DNA of 64,000 nt from Rhodococcus jostii RHA1 (GCF_000014565.1 NC_008268.1:6948501-7012500), one strand, 5' to 3'; shown: positions 18,605 through 28,629, numbered from the stretch's first letter. Notes: generated by a model not told the origin, from the letters alone. Made by a program: numbers and translations.

Positions 18605-19253
18605 AGCTCAGAACCGTCGCGATGATGCCGGCGAGGTAACCCAGCCGGGCGATCTCGGACGGACGGAACTCCGGGCCGCCGGGGCGGCCGAGCATCAGCA
18701 CACGGCCGGTGGTCCCGAGGGGAGCCGCCGCGAGTGTGGTGTTCATGTCGCGCCACACCTGCGGCACCCAGTCGCCCTCGCCGTCGAGCGCCGTGGGCTT
18801 CTCCAGCGGCATCCACGGGATCTCGGTGGCATGGGTCTCGGGAGCTCCCGAGCTGCCGACCACACGGTATGCGCCGTGCGGGCCGAGGTCGGCCACCACG
18901 GACCAGCCGACCCGGAGCACGCGCGGCGCCCCGTCGACGAGGACCTGCAGTCGATCGTCCGCCGCGGTGGCGACCTGGTCGATGAGCTCGAGCTCGCGGT
19001 GGGTGTCGAGAATTCCGGCGTACGGCCGGATGGAGTCGACGGTGACGCCGGGCAGGTTCTCGGCGGCCGTGATGAGGGTGTCGGGGAGCGATCCCGGCTC
19101 GACATCGACCACGAGGTCGTCGATGGCGAATCCGGCACCCCGTTCCACCACGTCGAGCGACAGAATGTCAGCACCCACCGAGCCCAGGGCGACGGCGAGA
19201 GAGCCGAGGCTGCCGGGACGGTCGGGGAGCTGGACGCGAAGCAGATACGACAC
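18603..19253 (-). CDS. ACT-domain protein (Rv3013 type)
   Basis: 216 residues. The N-terminal ACT domain is clear: SYLLRVQLPDRPGSLGSLAVALGSVGADILSLDVVE, with the DRPG turn and a second half FAIDDLVVDVE. The C-terminal half (about 90-216) is less conserved and ends in PSEIARLGYLAGI. ACT domains bind amino acids and regulate enzymes, but no enzyme is fused here, so a ligand-sensing or ACT-regulatory role is likely. GTG 19253 was chosen because an AAAGGGA RBS precedes it by 5 bases and the ACT strand begins at residue 2. Confidence 0.8.
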   Translation of the reverse strand: MSYLLRVQLPDRPGSLGSLAVALGSVGADILSLDVVERGAGFAIDDLVVDVEPGSLPDTLITAAENLPGVTVDSIRPYAGILDTHRELELIDQVATAADDRLQVLVDGAPRVLRVGWSVVADLGPHGAYRVVGSSGAPETHATEIPWMPLEKPTALDGEGDWVPQVWRDMNTTLAAAPLGTTGRVLMLGRPGGPEFRPSEIARLGYLAGIIATVLS

Positions 19254-19457
19254 GTGCGTCCCTTTCACCACGAGATAGACGCGGGAGTACCTGCGACCCC
19301 CGTCGCTCACCATCCTTGCACTTTCGTTCCCGAGTATGCGGTCCCCCCTGCGGCTTCGCCGGGGACGGGACGGGGACGTGCAGGTCGCGCTCGATTCGTG
19401 ACACTGCCGATACGGATTCGCCTCGTCCGCGAAACACGACAGCCCAAACATGGGTGC

Positions 19458-20015
19458 ATGAACACCACGGCAACGGGAGTGACGACGTCCGTCTCGCGGC
19501 GGGTGGCGGCGGGCCGGGAACAGGAATTCCTGCGCTGGACGGACGCCGGGATGGCAATGGCGGGCACGTTCCCGGGGTTCCTCGGCGGGGGATGGCTGCG
19601 CGCGGCGACCGACCCCGAGCAGTACCACGTGGTGTACCGGTTCGCGGACGAGGACACTCTCGACGCGTGGACGACGTCGCCCGCCAGGAAGGTGTGGGTG
19701 GGCAGGGGGACAGGTCTCGCGCAGGACACGGTCACGCACCGGCTGACCGGGGTGGAGGGCTGGTTCGAACCGCAGTCGACGCTCACGCACGCCGTTCGGG
19801 TCACGCCGCCACCGCCGCGGTGGAAGCAGGCGGTCACCATCTGGCTCGGCTTCTTCCCGATCTCACTTCTCATCGCGCTGTTCGTCACCCCTCGGCTCTC
19901 GGCCCTGGACGTGGTGACCCGCACCGTGGTGGCGTCGGTCGTCACGACTCCGGTGATGGTCTTCGTGGTTCTGCCGTTCCTGACGGGCAGGTTGCGGCGC
20001 TGGCTGCACGGCTGA
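19458..20015 (+). CDS. Antibiotic-biosynthesis-monooxygenase (ABM) domain protein with C-terminal membrane hairpin
   Basis: 185 residues. Residues 1-100 form an ABM ferredoxin-like fold (VSRRVAAGREQEFLRWTDAGMAMA, FPGFLGGGWLRA, YHVVYRFADEDTLDAWTTS). Two hydrophobic spans follow (about 126-145 VTIWLGFFPISLLIALFVTP and 152-175 VVTRTVVASVVTTPVMVFVV). Related proteins are annotated as heme-degrading-like or ABM-fold membrane proteins; the catalytic activity is unproved. It is a lone gene, divergent from the ACT gene and upstream of gatC. A cytosolic ABM domain anchored to the membrane is the simplest reading. Confidence 0.75.
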   Translation: MNTTATGVTTSVSRRVAAGREQEFLRWTDAGMAMAGTFPGFLGGGWLRAATDPEQYHVVYRFADEDTLDAWTTSPARKVWVGRGTGLAQDTVTHRLTGVEGWFEPQSTLTHAVRVTPPPPRWKQAVTIWLGFFPISLLIALFVTPRLSALDVVTRTVVASVVTTPVMVFVVLPFLTGRLRRWLHG

Positions 20016-20028
20016 TCGGGCCACGCTC

Positions 20029-20034
20029 TAGGCT
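20029..20034 (+). promoter_or_regulatory. -10 box (TAGGCT) of the gatC-gatA operon
   Basis: TAGGCT predicts a start near 20041, leaving a short leader that contains the GAAAGGGG RBS (20061-20068) for GTG 20076. Confidence 0.45.
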
Positions 20035-20075
20035 GGGACCCACTTGTGTACGTCCGAACCGAAAGGGGCCCCGCG

Positions 20076-20375
20076 GTGCCTGCCATCTCCCGTGACGAGG
20101 TCGCGCACCTCGCGCGGCTGTCTCGACTCGCCCTGACCGATGCCGAGCTCGACGAGTTCGCCGGTCAGCTGGACTCGATTCTCAGCCACGTGAAGGTGGT
20201 CACCGAGGTACCCGCCGAGGATGTTCCGCCGATGGCGAACCCGAACGCGGTCACCAACGTGACCCGTCCCGACGTGATCGTTCCCGGCCTGACTCCCGAG
20301 CAGGCGCTGTCCGGCGCACCGGCTGTCGAGCAGGGGCGCTTCGTTGTCCCGCAGATCCTTGGAGAGGGCGAATGA
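20076..20375 (+). CDS. gatC: Asp/Glu-tRNA(Asn/Gln) amidotransferase subunit C
   Basis: 99 residues, the family length. [33 protein letters not shown] is cut here into its two helices and matches the GatC N-terminus, while the tail GRFVVPQIL is the conserved end that wraps GatA. GatC stabilises GatA on GatB in the GatCAB complex. That complex converts misacylated Glu-tRNA(Gln) or Asp-tRNA(Asn) to the amidated form. GTG 20076 has a GAAAGGGG RBS 7 bases upstream. The stop overlaps the gatA start (ATGA). Confidence 0.95.
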
Positions 20376-21853
20376 GCGCCGAACTGACCACTCTCGACGC
20401 CGCAGATCTCGCGTCGAAGATCCACAGCCGTGAGGTGTCGTCCGTCGAGGTCACCCAGGCGCACCTGGACCGCATCGCCGCGGTCGACGGTGACCTGAAC
20501 GCCTTCCTGCACGTGGCAGGCGAGCAGGCCCTCGTGTCGGCGAAGGAAGTGGACAGCAGCCTCGCCGCAGGCAATGCGCCTGCCTCCCCGCTCGCGGGAG
20601 TTCCGTTGGCGCTCAAGGACATCTTCACCACCACGGACATGCCCACCACGTGCGCGTCGAAGATTCTCGAAGGCTGGATCGCACCGTACGACGCGACGCT
20701 CACGAAGAAACTGCGCGAGGCCGGCATTCCTATCCTGGGAAAGACCAACCTCGACGAGTTCGCGATGGGTTCGTCCACCGAGAACTCCGCCTACGGCCCC
20801 ACCCGTAACCCGTGGGACACCACGCGCATCCCGGGCGGTTCGGGCGGCGGCAGTGCCGCGGCCCTCGCGTCCCGGCAGGCCCCGCTCGCGATCGGCACCG
20901 ACACCGGCGGCTCGATCCGTCAGCCCGCCGCCGTCACGGCGACGGTCGGCACCAAGCCGACGTACGGCACGGTCTCCCGTTTCGGCCTGGTGGCCTGCGC
21001 GTCCTCGCTCGACCAGGGTGGTCCGTGCGGCCGCACGGTCCTCGACACGGCGCTGCTGCACGAGGTCATCGCCGGGCACGACCCGCGCGACTCCACGTCG
21101 ATCGACGCGCCCGTGCGTCCCGTGGTGGCGGCTGCGCGTGAGGGTGCCGGTGGCAACCTGAAGGGCGTGAAGGTCGGTGTGGTCAAGGAACTGCACTCCG
21201 ACAGCTACCAGCCCGGGGTCATCTCGTCTTTCGATGCCGCCGTCGCGCAACTCACCGAACTCGGTGCCGAGGTGGTCGAGGTGTCGTGCCCCAACTTCGA
21301 GTACGCGCTCGCGTCGTACTACCTGATCCTGCCGAGCGAGGTGTCGTCGAACCTCGCACGCTTCGACGGGATGCGGTACGGCCTGCGCATCGACGAGGGT
21401 GACATGAGCGCCGACCAGGTGATGGCCGCGACGCGCGCCGCCGGCTTCGGCCCGGAGGTCAAGCGCCGCATCATGATCGGTACCTACGCGCTGTCGTCCG
21501 GCTACTACGACGCATACTACGGTCAGGCGCTCAAGGTGCGGACGCTCATCGCCAGGGACTTCGAGAAGGCGTACGAGAAGGTGGACGTCCTGGTGTCGCC
21601 CACCAGCCCGTTCACTCCGTGGAAGCTGGGCGAGAAGGTCGGCGACCCGCTCGCGATGTACCTCTCGGACCTGTGCACGCTGCCCACCAACCTGGCGGGG
21701 CACTGCGCGATGTCGGTTCCGTCGGGACTGTCCGCGGACGACGGTCTGCCGGTGGGACTGCAGATCATGGCACCCGCGCTGGCCGATGAGCGGCTGTACC
21801 GCGTCGGTGCCGCCTACGAGGCCGCACGCGGTCCGATCGGCTCGCCGAACTAG
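20372..21853 (+). CDS. gatA: Asp/Glu-tRNA(Asn/Gln) amidotransferase subunit A
   Basis: 493 residues. Amidase-signature catalytic triad: Lys82 (VPLALKDIF), Ser157 ([13 protein letters not shown]) and Ser181 ([12 protein letters not shown]). GatA releases ammonia from glutamine for the kinase-amidase GatB. It is coupled to gatC by a 4-base overlap. gatB is not adjacent: pfkA and an inserted block lie between them. In M. tuberculosis pfkA follows gatA directly. The stop TAG shares the tetranucleotide CTAG with the convergent hydrolase gene. Confidence 0.97.
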
Positions 21854-23301
21854 GAGCAGTCGGGCAGGGCGGTGCCCTGCTCGTTGCCGTAGCGGTGTCC
21901 GTGGCCGGCCGCGAAGTTCAGCGCGGACACCAGGTCGACACTCGTCTGCAGGAACGTGATGCCCGGAATCCATTGGGGTACCGGCGCATCGCGTACTGCG
22001 AGCGAGAGGTCGGGTCGGTGCACGATCAGGTCGGGGGACCACCACACCACCGGGTCGGACGTGTTCGCCAGCACCGTCGCCCCGTCGGTCAGGACGGAGC
22101 CGGCGGGCGGGCCGGCCCACAGCGCGCCGCAGACTTGCTCGCGCAGTTGGTCGGCGTCGGTGAAAATTGCACTGCCGCCGACGGATCCGAGGCTCTGGCC
22201 GTAGACGTACAGTGCCGGGCGCAGGAGGTCGGGGAGGTCGGCGATCCGCTCGGCGACGGCATCGAACAACGCGGCCGCCGATTCGTCTGCGGCGGAACGT
22301 CCGAACACGAACGTGATCCAGCTCGGCAGGTACGAGTACTGCATGCCGACGATGGCGACGTCGTCGGCGAAGCGTTCCTCGAATCCCTCGGCGGCGTTCT
22401 CGTCGATCCACCCCGAGCCGGTGGGCACCGTGACGACGATGGCGGACCGGGTGAATCCGCCGGCTCGCTCGAGTTCCGAGACTGCCAGTGCCGCACGCGA
22501 TTCGACGTCCGGCGCCGAATCCATCCCCACATAGGTACGGATGGCGGCCGACTGCTCGCCCGCCGCCACGAACCGTCGTCCCTGGCGCCCGAGCGACTCC
22601 CAGCTGATCGCGGAGTCCGGGCTGCCGGACAATTCGGCGGACATCGGCCGGTGCAGAGACACGTCGACGAGCGCGTTGGAGTCGCTGTAGGAACGCGACA
22701 TCATTCCCCACAACGCCGGTTCGGCGACCAGTTGCAGTGCGGTCGCGAGAACGACGGCGGTGGTGGCGCTGCCGATCCAGCCGAGACGGCGGGCGACCGT
22801 GCCGACGACGCTGCCGATGCCGGCGAACAGCAGGAACGTCAGCGCCGCCCCGATGATCGCCTGCATCCAGTGGTCCGGCCCGATGCCCGGCATGCCCATG
22901 GCGGCGCGCAGCGAATCCTGCCAGTGGTCGCCGAGCACGATCGCCCAGGTCACGACGATCATGGCGCCGATCAGCACCAGCAGACGCACCGAGTCCCGCG
23001 GAGGGTGGTGGCCGCGCGAACGGGTCGCGAGGTACCGCAGACGGCGGGCGAGGACGACGAACCCGAAACCGATCACGGCGAGGACTCCGGTGAACAGAGC
23101 CTGCGTCAGCGCACTCCGGGGGAGCAGTGAGGGAGCGAGAGACGCGAGTGTGACGGCGGTGACGACGATCGTGGAGGAGACGCGGGGGAGAGCGGAGACC
23201 GGGATCGTCGTGACCAGTGTGCGGCGCAGGGCATTCGGCTTCGTGCGCGAGCGACAGTGCACCGTGCTCCGTCCGGGACCGGACAGAGCGGTGATGGTCA
23301 T
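21850..23301 (-). CDS. Membrane-embedded alpha/beta hydrolase (Abhydrolase_9 type)
   Basis: 483 residues. About five membrane spans lie in the first 200 residues (near 44-60, 66-86, 105-123, 146-166, 177-195). An alpha/beta hydrolase domain follows with the nucleophile elbow [11 protein letters not shown] (Ser370). [24 protein letters not shown] and GYGNEQG-like endings fit the Abhydrolase_9 family with its Abhydrolase_9_N membrane part. The substrate is unknown; a lipid ester is likely for a membrane-bound serine hydrolase. The start ATG 23301 overlaps the stop of the phospholipase gene (ATGA), so the two are made together. Confidence 0.8.
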   Translation of the reverse strand: MTITALSGPGRSTVHCRSRTKPNALRRTLVTTIPVSALPRVSSTIVVTAVTLASLAPSLLPRSALTQALFTGVLAVIGFGFVVLARRLRYLATRSRGHHPPRDSVRLLVLIGAMIVVTWAIVLGDHWQDSLRAAMGMPGIGPDHWMQAIIGAALTFLLFAGIGSVVGTVARRLGWIGSATTAVVLATALQLVAEPALWGMMSRSYSDSNALVDVSLHRPMSAELSGSPDSAISWESLGRQGRRFVAAGEQSAAIRTYVGMDSAPDVESRAALAVSELERAGGFTRSAIVVTVPTGSGWIDENAAEGFEERFADDVAIVGMQYSYLPSWITFVFGRSAADESAAALFDAVAERIADLPDLLRPALYVYGQSLGSVGGSAIFTDADQLREQVCGALWAGPPAGSVLTDGATVLANTSDPVVWWSPDLIVHRPDLSLAVRDAPVPQWIPGITFLQTSVDLVSALNFAAGHGHRYGNEQGTALPDCS

Positions 23302-23939
23302 GCGACGGCTCCGACCGGATGCGGCCGGCGGCGGATCGACCAGGCCGCGCCTGCGAGGAGCGCGACACCGACACCGCCGGCCAGTGCGTACGGGAGTCCG
23401 GACTCGGTGACCGGTGCCGAATAGCCTTGGCGCCAGCTGTTTCCGGTGACGAAGGTGGTCGCGACGTTCGCCATCACGAAGCACTGCGCCCGTGCCTGCT
23501 CGTCGGCGCGGGTGTCGCATGCCGCGTGCATGCGTTGATCCAACTGCGCGTCGAGGCTCTGCCGCGCCCAGGGACCCAGGTCCTCGCCGGACCGTGACGC
23601 GTACCGCAGAAGGTCGTAACCGAGGTCGTGCGCCTTGCACGACGTGTCGAACTCGAGGGGCAGCGGCACGGGGGACGAGCAGTCCCCGCCGGGATTGGCG
23701 AGCATCCCGTCGATCGGCACGGGGGTGTACCCCATCACGTCGGCGAAGTCCGCGGGAATGGAGTCCTCGGAGATCGCGGCCGGTGCGGTGAGGGTGTGCA
23801 CCGCGGCGGAGGCGGCGGCGTTCTCGTGCCGGGGCGTGCTCGCCGCGCCGGTGCCTGCGAATCCTGTCGTGGTCAGTAGTGCGGTTGCGGCGCACGCCAC
23901 CGCGGCCCAGGTCGTTCTCCGTGTCCCCGTCTTTCGCAT
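23298..23939 (-). CDS. Secreted prokaryotic phospholipase A2-like protein with C-terminal membrane anchor
   Basis: 213 residues. A signal peptide (about 1-33, with basic MRKTGTRR, a hydrophobic core, and a likely cut after GTGAAS) precedes the PLA2 catalytic helix CKAHDLGYDLLRYA with the His104-Asp105 dyad. Cysteines at 87, 101, 141 and 153 could form disulfides. A hydrophobic span (about 181-197) followed by SIRRRPH looks like an anchor that keeps the enzyme on the outer face of the membrane. PLA2 enzymes hydrolyse the sn-2 ester of phospholipids. It is the first gene of a two-gene operon with the membrane hydrolase. Confidence 0.8.
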   Translation of the reverse strand: MRKTGTRRTTWAAVACAATALLTTTGFAGTGAASTPRHENAAASAAVHTLTAPAAISEDSIPADFADVMGYTPVPIDGMLANPGGDCSSPVPLPLEFDTSCKAHDLGYDLLRYASRSGEDLGPWARQSLDAQLDQRMHAACDTRADEQARAQCFVMANVATTFVTGNSWRQGYSAPVTESGLPYALAGGVGVALLAGAAWSIRRRPHPVGAVA

Positions 23940-23946
23940 GACGAGA

Positions 23947-23952
23947 ACGTTA
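23947..23952 (-). promoter_or_regulatory. -10 box (TAACGT) of the phospholipase operon
   Basis: On the minus strand TAACGT is 7 bases before ATG 23939, the leaderless arrangement. It lies in the region shared with the divergent sensor kinase gene. Confidence 0.45.
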
Positions 23953-24028
23953 TGAATTCGTGTTGCGCAGCCACATCACCCCGGAGACCGGTTCGATTCC
24001 TGGCTTCGTGGTGCGAGGGAGCCCCGAT

Positions 24029-24070
24029 CTCATACTGCGGGGCTACGCCGACATGGGCCCGGGGTATGAG
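24029..24070. promoter_or_regulatory. Spaced inverted repeat in the phospholipase/kinase divergent region
   Basis: CTCATAC (24029-24035) and GTATGAG (24064-24070) are exact reverse complements 28 bases apart. The second arm touches the sensor kinase start region. It could hold two half-sites for the adjacent response regulator, but no experimental motif is known to me. Confidence 0.35.
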
Positions 24071-24078
24071 GACACTCC

Positions 24079-25275
24079 GTGACCACGGTTTCTACTGTCG
24101 ACAGTGTGAAGACGAAGACGCGTATCCGGAGAGCCGCCGAGGGTCAGTGGCTGAACGTGGCAATCGTCGTGGTCACCGCGATCCTGTTCGCCGTGGCGTG
24201 GCCGACGCTGCAGCTGACCCACCAGGTCAGTCCTGCCATCCAGCCGTTCGTGGCGGCGCTCGCGACGTTCCCGTTTCTGCTCATCCGGTCGAATCCGGCG
24301 CTGGCCTGGGCTATCTCCGCGATCTCGGCGCTGGTGATTCCGCGCGTCTTCGCACTGCAGGACGGCTACGACTACCCGTGGCAGGTGGTCCACATCCTCG
24401 TGATGCTCGCCCTGCTGGCCGCCGTCAGCATGCGGGCCGCGATTCCGGTCGTCGGCGTGGCATGGATCTCCACCGTCCTGCTGTTCCTCGCCGACACCCC
24501 GGGCACCAACGGCCGCGGGTGGGCGGTGGGTCTGACCGCGATCGTCGTCTTCGGCCTGCTGATCCGGTGGCTGGTGCTCTCTCGCAGGCAACTCGCACAG
24601 CAGGAGGAGCTGAGCGAGCTCGAGCGCACTCGCCGGACGATCCTCGAGGAGAAGGCGCGCATCGCCCGGGACCTGCACGACGTCGTCGCGCACCACATGT
24701 CGATGGTCGTGGTGCAGGCGCAGAGCGCGCCGTACCGCATCGCCGACATGTCCGACGAGACGCGGGCCGAGTTCGAATCGATCGGAGCCGCCGGCCGCGC
24801 CGCGCTGAACGAGGTGCGCGGACTGCTCGGAGTGCTGCGCAGTGACGGCCAGGTGGCCGAGCACGCACCCCAGCCCGGGGTTCAACAGATCAGCGAGCTG
24901 CTCGAGGGCAGCCGCAGGGCCGGCATTCCAGTCTCCTGGCATGTCGACGGCGACCCGACGCTCGTGTCGGAGTCGGTCGGGCTCGTGATGTACCGCATTC
25001 TGCAGGAATCCCTCGCCAACACGGCCCGCCACGCGGCGGGCGCCGCGGTGGAGGTGACGATCGCGTACGAGTCGCCGATCGCGTCGGTGTCGATCGTGAA
25101 CGGCCCGCCGAGGCGGAGTCTCGTCTCCGCCCTGACCAGGCACGAGTCGACCGGCGGCAACGGCATCATCGGTATGCGTGAGCGTGCGCAGGCAGTCGGG
25201 GGCATACTCACCACCCTCTTGCACGACAACGGCGGATTCGAGGTCCACGCCGAGTTCCCGGTCGCCTCCGCCTAG
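24079..25275 (+). CDS. Sensor histidine kinase, DesK/NarL (HisKA_3) class
   Basis: 398 residues. Five or six membrane spans fill residues 24-168 with almost no extracellular loop, so the signal is probably sensed within the membrane. A short coiled region leads to the HisKA_3 box ARDLHDVVAHHMSMV with phospho-accepting His200. The ATPase part shows YRILQESLANTARHA and GNGIIGMRERAQAVGG. It phosphorylates the response regulator encoded 9 bases downstream. Start GTG 24079. It is divergent from the phospholipase-hydrolase operon, which is the obvious candidate target. The whole block is absent from the M. tuberculosis order as I recall it. Confidence 0.9.
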   Translation: MTTVSTVDSVKTKTRIRRAAEGQWLNVAIVVVTAILFAVAWPTLQLTHQVSPAIQPFVAALATFPFLLIRSNPALAWAISAISALVIPRVFALQDGYDYPWQVVHILVMLALLAAVSMRAAIPVVGVAWISTVLLFLADTPGTNGRGWAVGLTAIVVFGLLIRWLVLSRRQLAQQEELSELERTRRTILEEKARIARDLHDVVAHHMSMVVVQAQSAPYRIADMSDETRAEFESIGAAGRAALNEVRGLLGVLRSDGQVAEHAPQPGVQQISELLEGSRRAGIPVSWHVDGDPTLVSESVGLVMYRILQESLANTARHAAGAAVEVTIAYESPIASVSIVNGPPRRSLVSALTRHESTGGNGIIGMRERAQAVGGILTTLLHDNGGFEVHAEFPVASA

Positions 25276-25278
25276 GCT
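25273..25278 (+). promoter_or_regulatory. -10 box (TAGGCT) overlapping the kinase stop codon
   Basis: TAGGCT is 6 bases before GTG 25285, so the regulator may also be made from its own leaderless mRNA. Confidence 0.4.
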
Positions 25279-25284
25279 GGCTGG

Positions 25285-25947
25285 GTGGCCATCACCGTGT
25301 TCATCGCCGACGACCAGGCTATGGTCCGGCAGGGCTTCGGAGCCCTGCTCGCCTCACAGCCCGACATCAGTGTCATCGGTGACGCTCCGGACGGGGTCGT
25401 GGCGGTGAGCGAGGTCCGTCGTCTGCGACCCGACGTGGTCCTGATGGACGTCCGTATGCCGGAGATGAACGGACTCGACGCGGCCCGCATCATCCTGTCG
25501 GCCGGTTTCGACCCGCCGGTGCGCGTGCTCATGCTCACCACGTTCGACGTCGACGACTACGTGTACGAGGCGCTGAGCATCGGGGCCAGCGGCTTCATGC
25601 TCAAGGACGCGCCCGCGGAGGAACTCATCCGTGCGGTGCGGGTGGTCGCGGACGGCGAGGCACTGCTCGCGCCGACCGTCACCCGGCGTCTCATCGCCGA
25701 CGTGACCAGCCGCCGCAGCACGGCGCGCCGAAAACCGGCCGCGCTGTCGGCGCTGACGCCCCGCGAACGCGAGGTGCTCGAACTCATCGCCCGCGGCATG
25801 TCCAACACCGAGATCGCGGAGCGCCTGTTCGTTGCCGAGCAGACCGTCAAGACGCACGTCGGCAAGGTGCTGTCGAAACTGGATCTGCGCGACCGCGCTC
25901 AGGCAGTGGTCCTGGCGTACGAGAGCGGTCTCGTCACACCCGGGTGA
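25285..25947 (+). CDS. NarL/LuxR-family response regulator
   Basis: 220 residues. Receiver domain: acidic pair DD (9-10), phosphorylation site Asp55 in VLMDVRMPE, and Lys in MLKDAPAEE. The C-terminal LuxR helix-turn-helix (about 152-212) contains LTPREREVLELIARGMSNTEIAERLFVAEQTVKTHV, quoted here in two pieces: LTPREREVLELIARG and MSNTEIAERL-FVAEQTVKTHV. It is the partner of the upstream kinase. Targets are not visible; the divergent phospholipase operon is the first candidate. Confidence 0.93.
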   Translation: MAITVFIADDQAMVRQGFGALLASQPDISVIGDAPDGVVAVSEVRRLRPDVVLMDVRMPEMNGLDAARIILSAGFDPPVRVLMLTTFDVDDYVYEALSIGASGFMLKDAPAEELIRAVRVVADGEALLAPTVTRRLIADVTSRRSTARRKPAALSALTPREREVLELIARGMSNTEIAERLFVAEQTVKTHVGKVLSKLDLRDRAQAVVLAYESGLVTPG

Positions 25948-26043
25948 GTGAACCGGCCGGTCCGAGGTGCTCGAACACGGTTCGAGCGGCAAGATGTGTA
26001 ATGAGAACCACCATCACCACACGAGACGACGAGGGGTGCTTGG

Positions 26044-27075
26044 ATGCGGATCGGAATGCTCACCGGAGGCGGCGACTGCCCCGGACTGAATGCGGTGATC
26101 AGGGCGGTGGTTCGGACCGCCGCCGGCCGATACGGCAGCTCGGTGGTGGGATTCCGTGACGGCTGGCGCGGCCTGCTCGAGGATCGCAAGGTCGTGCTGT
26201 CCAACGACGACCGGATCGATCGCATCCTCACCCGGGGCGGCACCATCCTCGGCACCGCGCGGGTCAACCCGGACAAGTTGAAGGCCGGTCTCGACCAGAT
26301 CCGGCAGACTCTCGACGACAACGGGATCGACGCGCTCATCCCGATCGGCGGGGAGGGCACGCTCACGGCCGCGAGCTGGCTCGCCGAGAGCGGGGTGCCC
26401 GTGATCGGGGTTCCGAAGACGATCGACAACGACATCGACTGCACCGACGTGACGTTCGGTTTCGATACCGCGCTGTCCATCGCGACCGATGCGATCGACC
26501 GGCTGCACACCACCGCCGAATCCCACCAGCGGGTGATGCTCGTCGAGGTGATGGGCCGGCACGCGGGCTGGATCGCGTTGCACTCGGGGCTCGCGACCGG
26601 TGCGCATCTCACTCTCGTTCCCGAGGTCCCGTTCGACGTCGGCGAAGTCTGCTCCCTCGTGAAGAAACGTTTCCAGCGCGGCGATTCGCATTTCATCTGC
26701 GTCGTCGCGGAAGGCGCCACTCCGACTCCGGAGTCGATGAGTCTGCGGGAGGGCGGTATCGACGAGTTCGGCCACAAACGATTTACCGGTGTCGCACAGC
26801 AGCTGGGCGACGAGATCGTCCGCCGCATCGGCAAGGAGGTGCGGACGACGGTGCTCGGGCACGTGCAGCGGGGCGGAACCCCGACGCCGTACGACCGGGT
26901 GCTCGCCACCCGCTTCGGGGTGCACGCCACCGACGCCGTCCACCGCGGCGACTTCGGCAACATGGTGGCCCTGCACGGCACGTCGATCGACCTCGTGCCC
27001 CTCGAGGAGGCGACCCGGCGCCTCAAGACGGTGCCGAGGGAGCGGTACGAGGAGGCGGCCGCATTTTTCGGTTGA
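26044..27075 (+). CDS. pfkA: 6-phosphofructokinase
   Basis: 343 residues, the actinobacterial length. [16 protein letters not shown] is the nucleotide loop, IPIGGEGTL (100-107) places Gly105 where ATP-dependent enzymes have Gly, and PKTIDNDI (124-131) holds catalytic Asp128. The Lys125 is a residue more common in pyrophosphate-dependent enzymes, so this is the mixed type typical of actinobacteria, probably ATP-dependent. [13 protein letters not shown] is the substrate-binding segment. It catalyses the committed step of glycolysis. GAGGGG lies 7 bases upstream of the ATG. By synteny it is Rv3010c. Confidence 0.93.
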   Translation: MRIGMLTGGGDCPGLNAVIRAVVRTAAGRYGSSVVGFRDGWRGLLEDRKVVLSNDDRIDRILTRGGTILGTARVNPDKLKAGLDQIRQTLDDNGIDALIPIGGEGTLTAASWLAESGVPVIGVPKTIDNDIDCTDVTFGFDTALSIATDAIDRLHTTAESHQRVMLVEVMGRHAGWIALHSGLATGAHLTLVPEVPFDVGEVCSLVKKRFQRGDSHFICVVAEGATPTPESMSLREGGIDEFGHKRFTGVAQQLGDEIVRRIGKEVRTTVLGHVQRGGTPTPYDRVLATRFGVHATDAVHRGDFGNMVALHGTSIDLVPLEEATRRLKTVPRERYEEAAAFFG

Positions 27076-27104
27076 CCGCGTTTTTCGGCGAACGCCCGGA
27101 CGCA

Positions 27105-27110
27105 TAAACT
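27105..27110 (+). promoter_or_regulatory. -10 box (TAAACT) of leaderless gatB mRNA
   Basis: TAAACT is 7 bases before ATG 27118. There is no RBS. Confidence 0.5.
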
Positions 27111-27117
27111 CTGGGGC

Positions 27118-28629
27118 ATGACTGCTGTCGATGCTCCGGACCTCCTCGACTACGACGATGTGCTCGCCAAGTACGAGCCTGTTCTCGGCATGGAGGTGCA
27201 CGTCGAGCTCGGCACCGAAACGAAGATGTTCTGCCCGTGCCCCACCGAGTTCGGCGCCGAGCCGAACACGCAGGTGTGCCCGGTGTGCCTCGGCCTGCCC
27301 GGGTCGCTGCCCGTCGTGAACGAGGCGGCGGTCGAGTCCGCGATCCGGATCGGGCTCGCACTGAACTGTTCCATCACGCCGTGGGGCCGGTTCGCGCGGA
27401 AGAACTACTTCTACCCCGATCAGCCGAAGAACTACCAGATCTCCCAGTACGACGAGCCGATCGCCACCGACGGCCACCTCGACGTCGTTCTCGACGACGG
27501 CACCACGTGGCGCGTGGAGATCGAGCGCGCGCACATGGAAGAGGACACCGGAAAGTCGCTGCACGTCGGCGGCGCGACCGGGCGCATCCACGGTGCCAGC
27601 CACTCGCTGCTCGACTACAACCGTGCCGGGGTCCCGCTGGTCGAGATCGTCACCAAGACCATCAGCGGTGCCGGTGCCCGCGCCCCCGAGGTGGCCCGCG
27701 CGTACGTCACCGCGCTCCGCGACCTGCTGAAGTCGCTGAACGTGTCCGATGTTCGCATGGACCAGGGTTCGATGCGCTGCGACGCCAACGTGTCGCTGAT
27801 GCCGATCGGGGCGACCGAACTCGGCACCCGCACCGAGACGAAGAACGTCAACTCCCTCAAGAGCGTCGAGGTGGCGGTCCGGTACGAGATGCGCCGCCAG
27901 GCAGCTGTGCTGGAGGCCGGCGGTGAGGTGATCCAGGAGACCCGGCACTTCCAGGAGGCCGATGGGACCACGTCGCCGGGCCGCCGTAAGGAGACCGCCG
28001 AGGACTACCGCTACTTCCCGGAGCCCGATCTCGAGCCGGTCGCGCCCAGCGCGGAATGGATCGAGGAACTGCGTGGCACCCTGCCGGAGCTGCCGTGGGT
28101 CCGCCGTGCCCGGATCCAGGCCGACTGGGGCGTCTCCGACGAGGTCATGCGCGACCTCGTCAACGCCGGCGCCCTCGACCTCGTCATCGCCACCGTCGAG
28201 GCCGGCGCCTCCCCGGAGGCCGCGCGGTCCTGGTGGGTGTCATACCTGGCGCAGCAGGCCAACACCCGCGGGGTGGAACTCGCCGAGCTGCCGATCACCC
28301 CGGCTCAGGTCGCGCAGGTCGTCGCGCTGATCGACAGCGGGAAGCTCAACAACAAGGTGGCCCGCCAGGTGGTCGACCACGTCCTCGAGGGTGAGGGCGA
28401 CCCCGAGCAGGTCGTCGCGAACCACCCCGAGCTCGTCGTCGAACGCGACGACACGAAGCTGAAGGCGGCTGTCGAGGAGGCTCTGGCCGCGAACCCCGAC
28501 ATCGCCGAGAAGATTCGTGGCGGCAAGGTCGCGGCCGCGGGCAAGATCGTCGGCGACGTGATGAAGGCCACGCGTGGTCAGGCCGACCCGGCCCGTGTCA
28601 AGGAGCTGGTCATCGAGGCCTGCGGCTGA
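27118..28629 (+). CDS. gatB: Asp/Glu-tRNA(Asn/Gln) amidotransferase subunit B
   Basis: 503 residues. The cradle/kinase domain begins with [20 protein letters not shown] and has the zinc-type cysteines CPCPTEFG and CPVCLGLPG, then the signature [17 protein letters not shown]. The C-terminal helical and YqeY-like tail domains (from about 400) bind tRNA. It activates the misacylated tRNA side chain with ATP, and GatA in the same complex supplies ammonia. It is separated from gatCA by about 5 kb but has its own leaderless promoter. It is closed by a strong terminator. Confidence 0.97.
   Translation: MTAVDAPDLLDYDDVLAKYEPVLGMEVHVELGTETKMFCPCPTEFGAEPNTQVCPVCLGLPGSLPVVNEAAVESAIRIGLALNCSITPWGRFARKNYFYPDQPKNYQISQYDEPIATDGHLDVVLDDGTTWRVEIERAHMEEDTGKSLHVGGATGRIHGASHSLLDYNRAGVPLVEIVTKTISGAGARAPEVARAYVTALRDLLKSLNVSDVRMDQGSMRCDANVSLMPIGATELGTRTETKNVNSLKSVEVAVRYEMRRQAAVLEAGGEVIQETRHFQEADGTTSPGRRKETAEDYRYFPEPDLEPVAPSAEWIEELRGTLPELPWVRRARIQADWGVSDEVMRDLVNAGALDLVIATVEAGASPEAARSWWVSYLAQQANTRGVELAELPITPAQVAQVVALIDSGKLNNKVARQVVDHVLEGEGDPEQVVANHPELVVERDDTKLKAAVEEALAANPDIAEKIRGGKVAAAGKIVGDVMKATRGQADPARVKELVIEACG

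Noticed and set aside
20165..23374. Long minus-strand frame across gatC, gatA and the hydrolase genes
   Set aside because: No motif, Arg/Ala-rich shadow of real genes in other frames.
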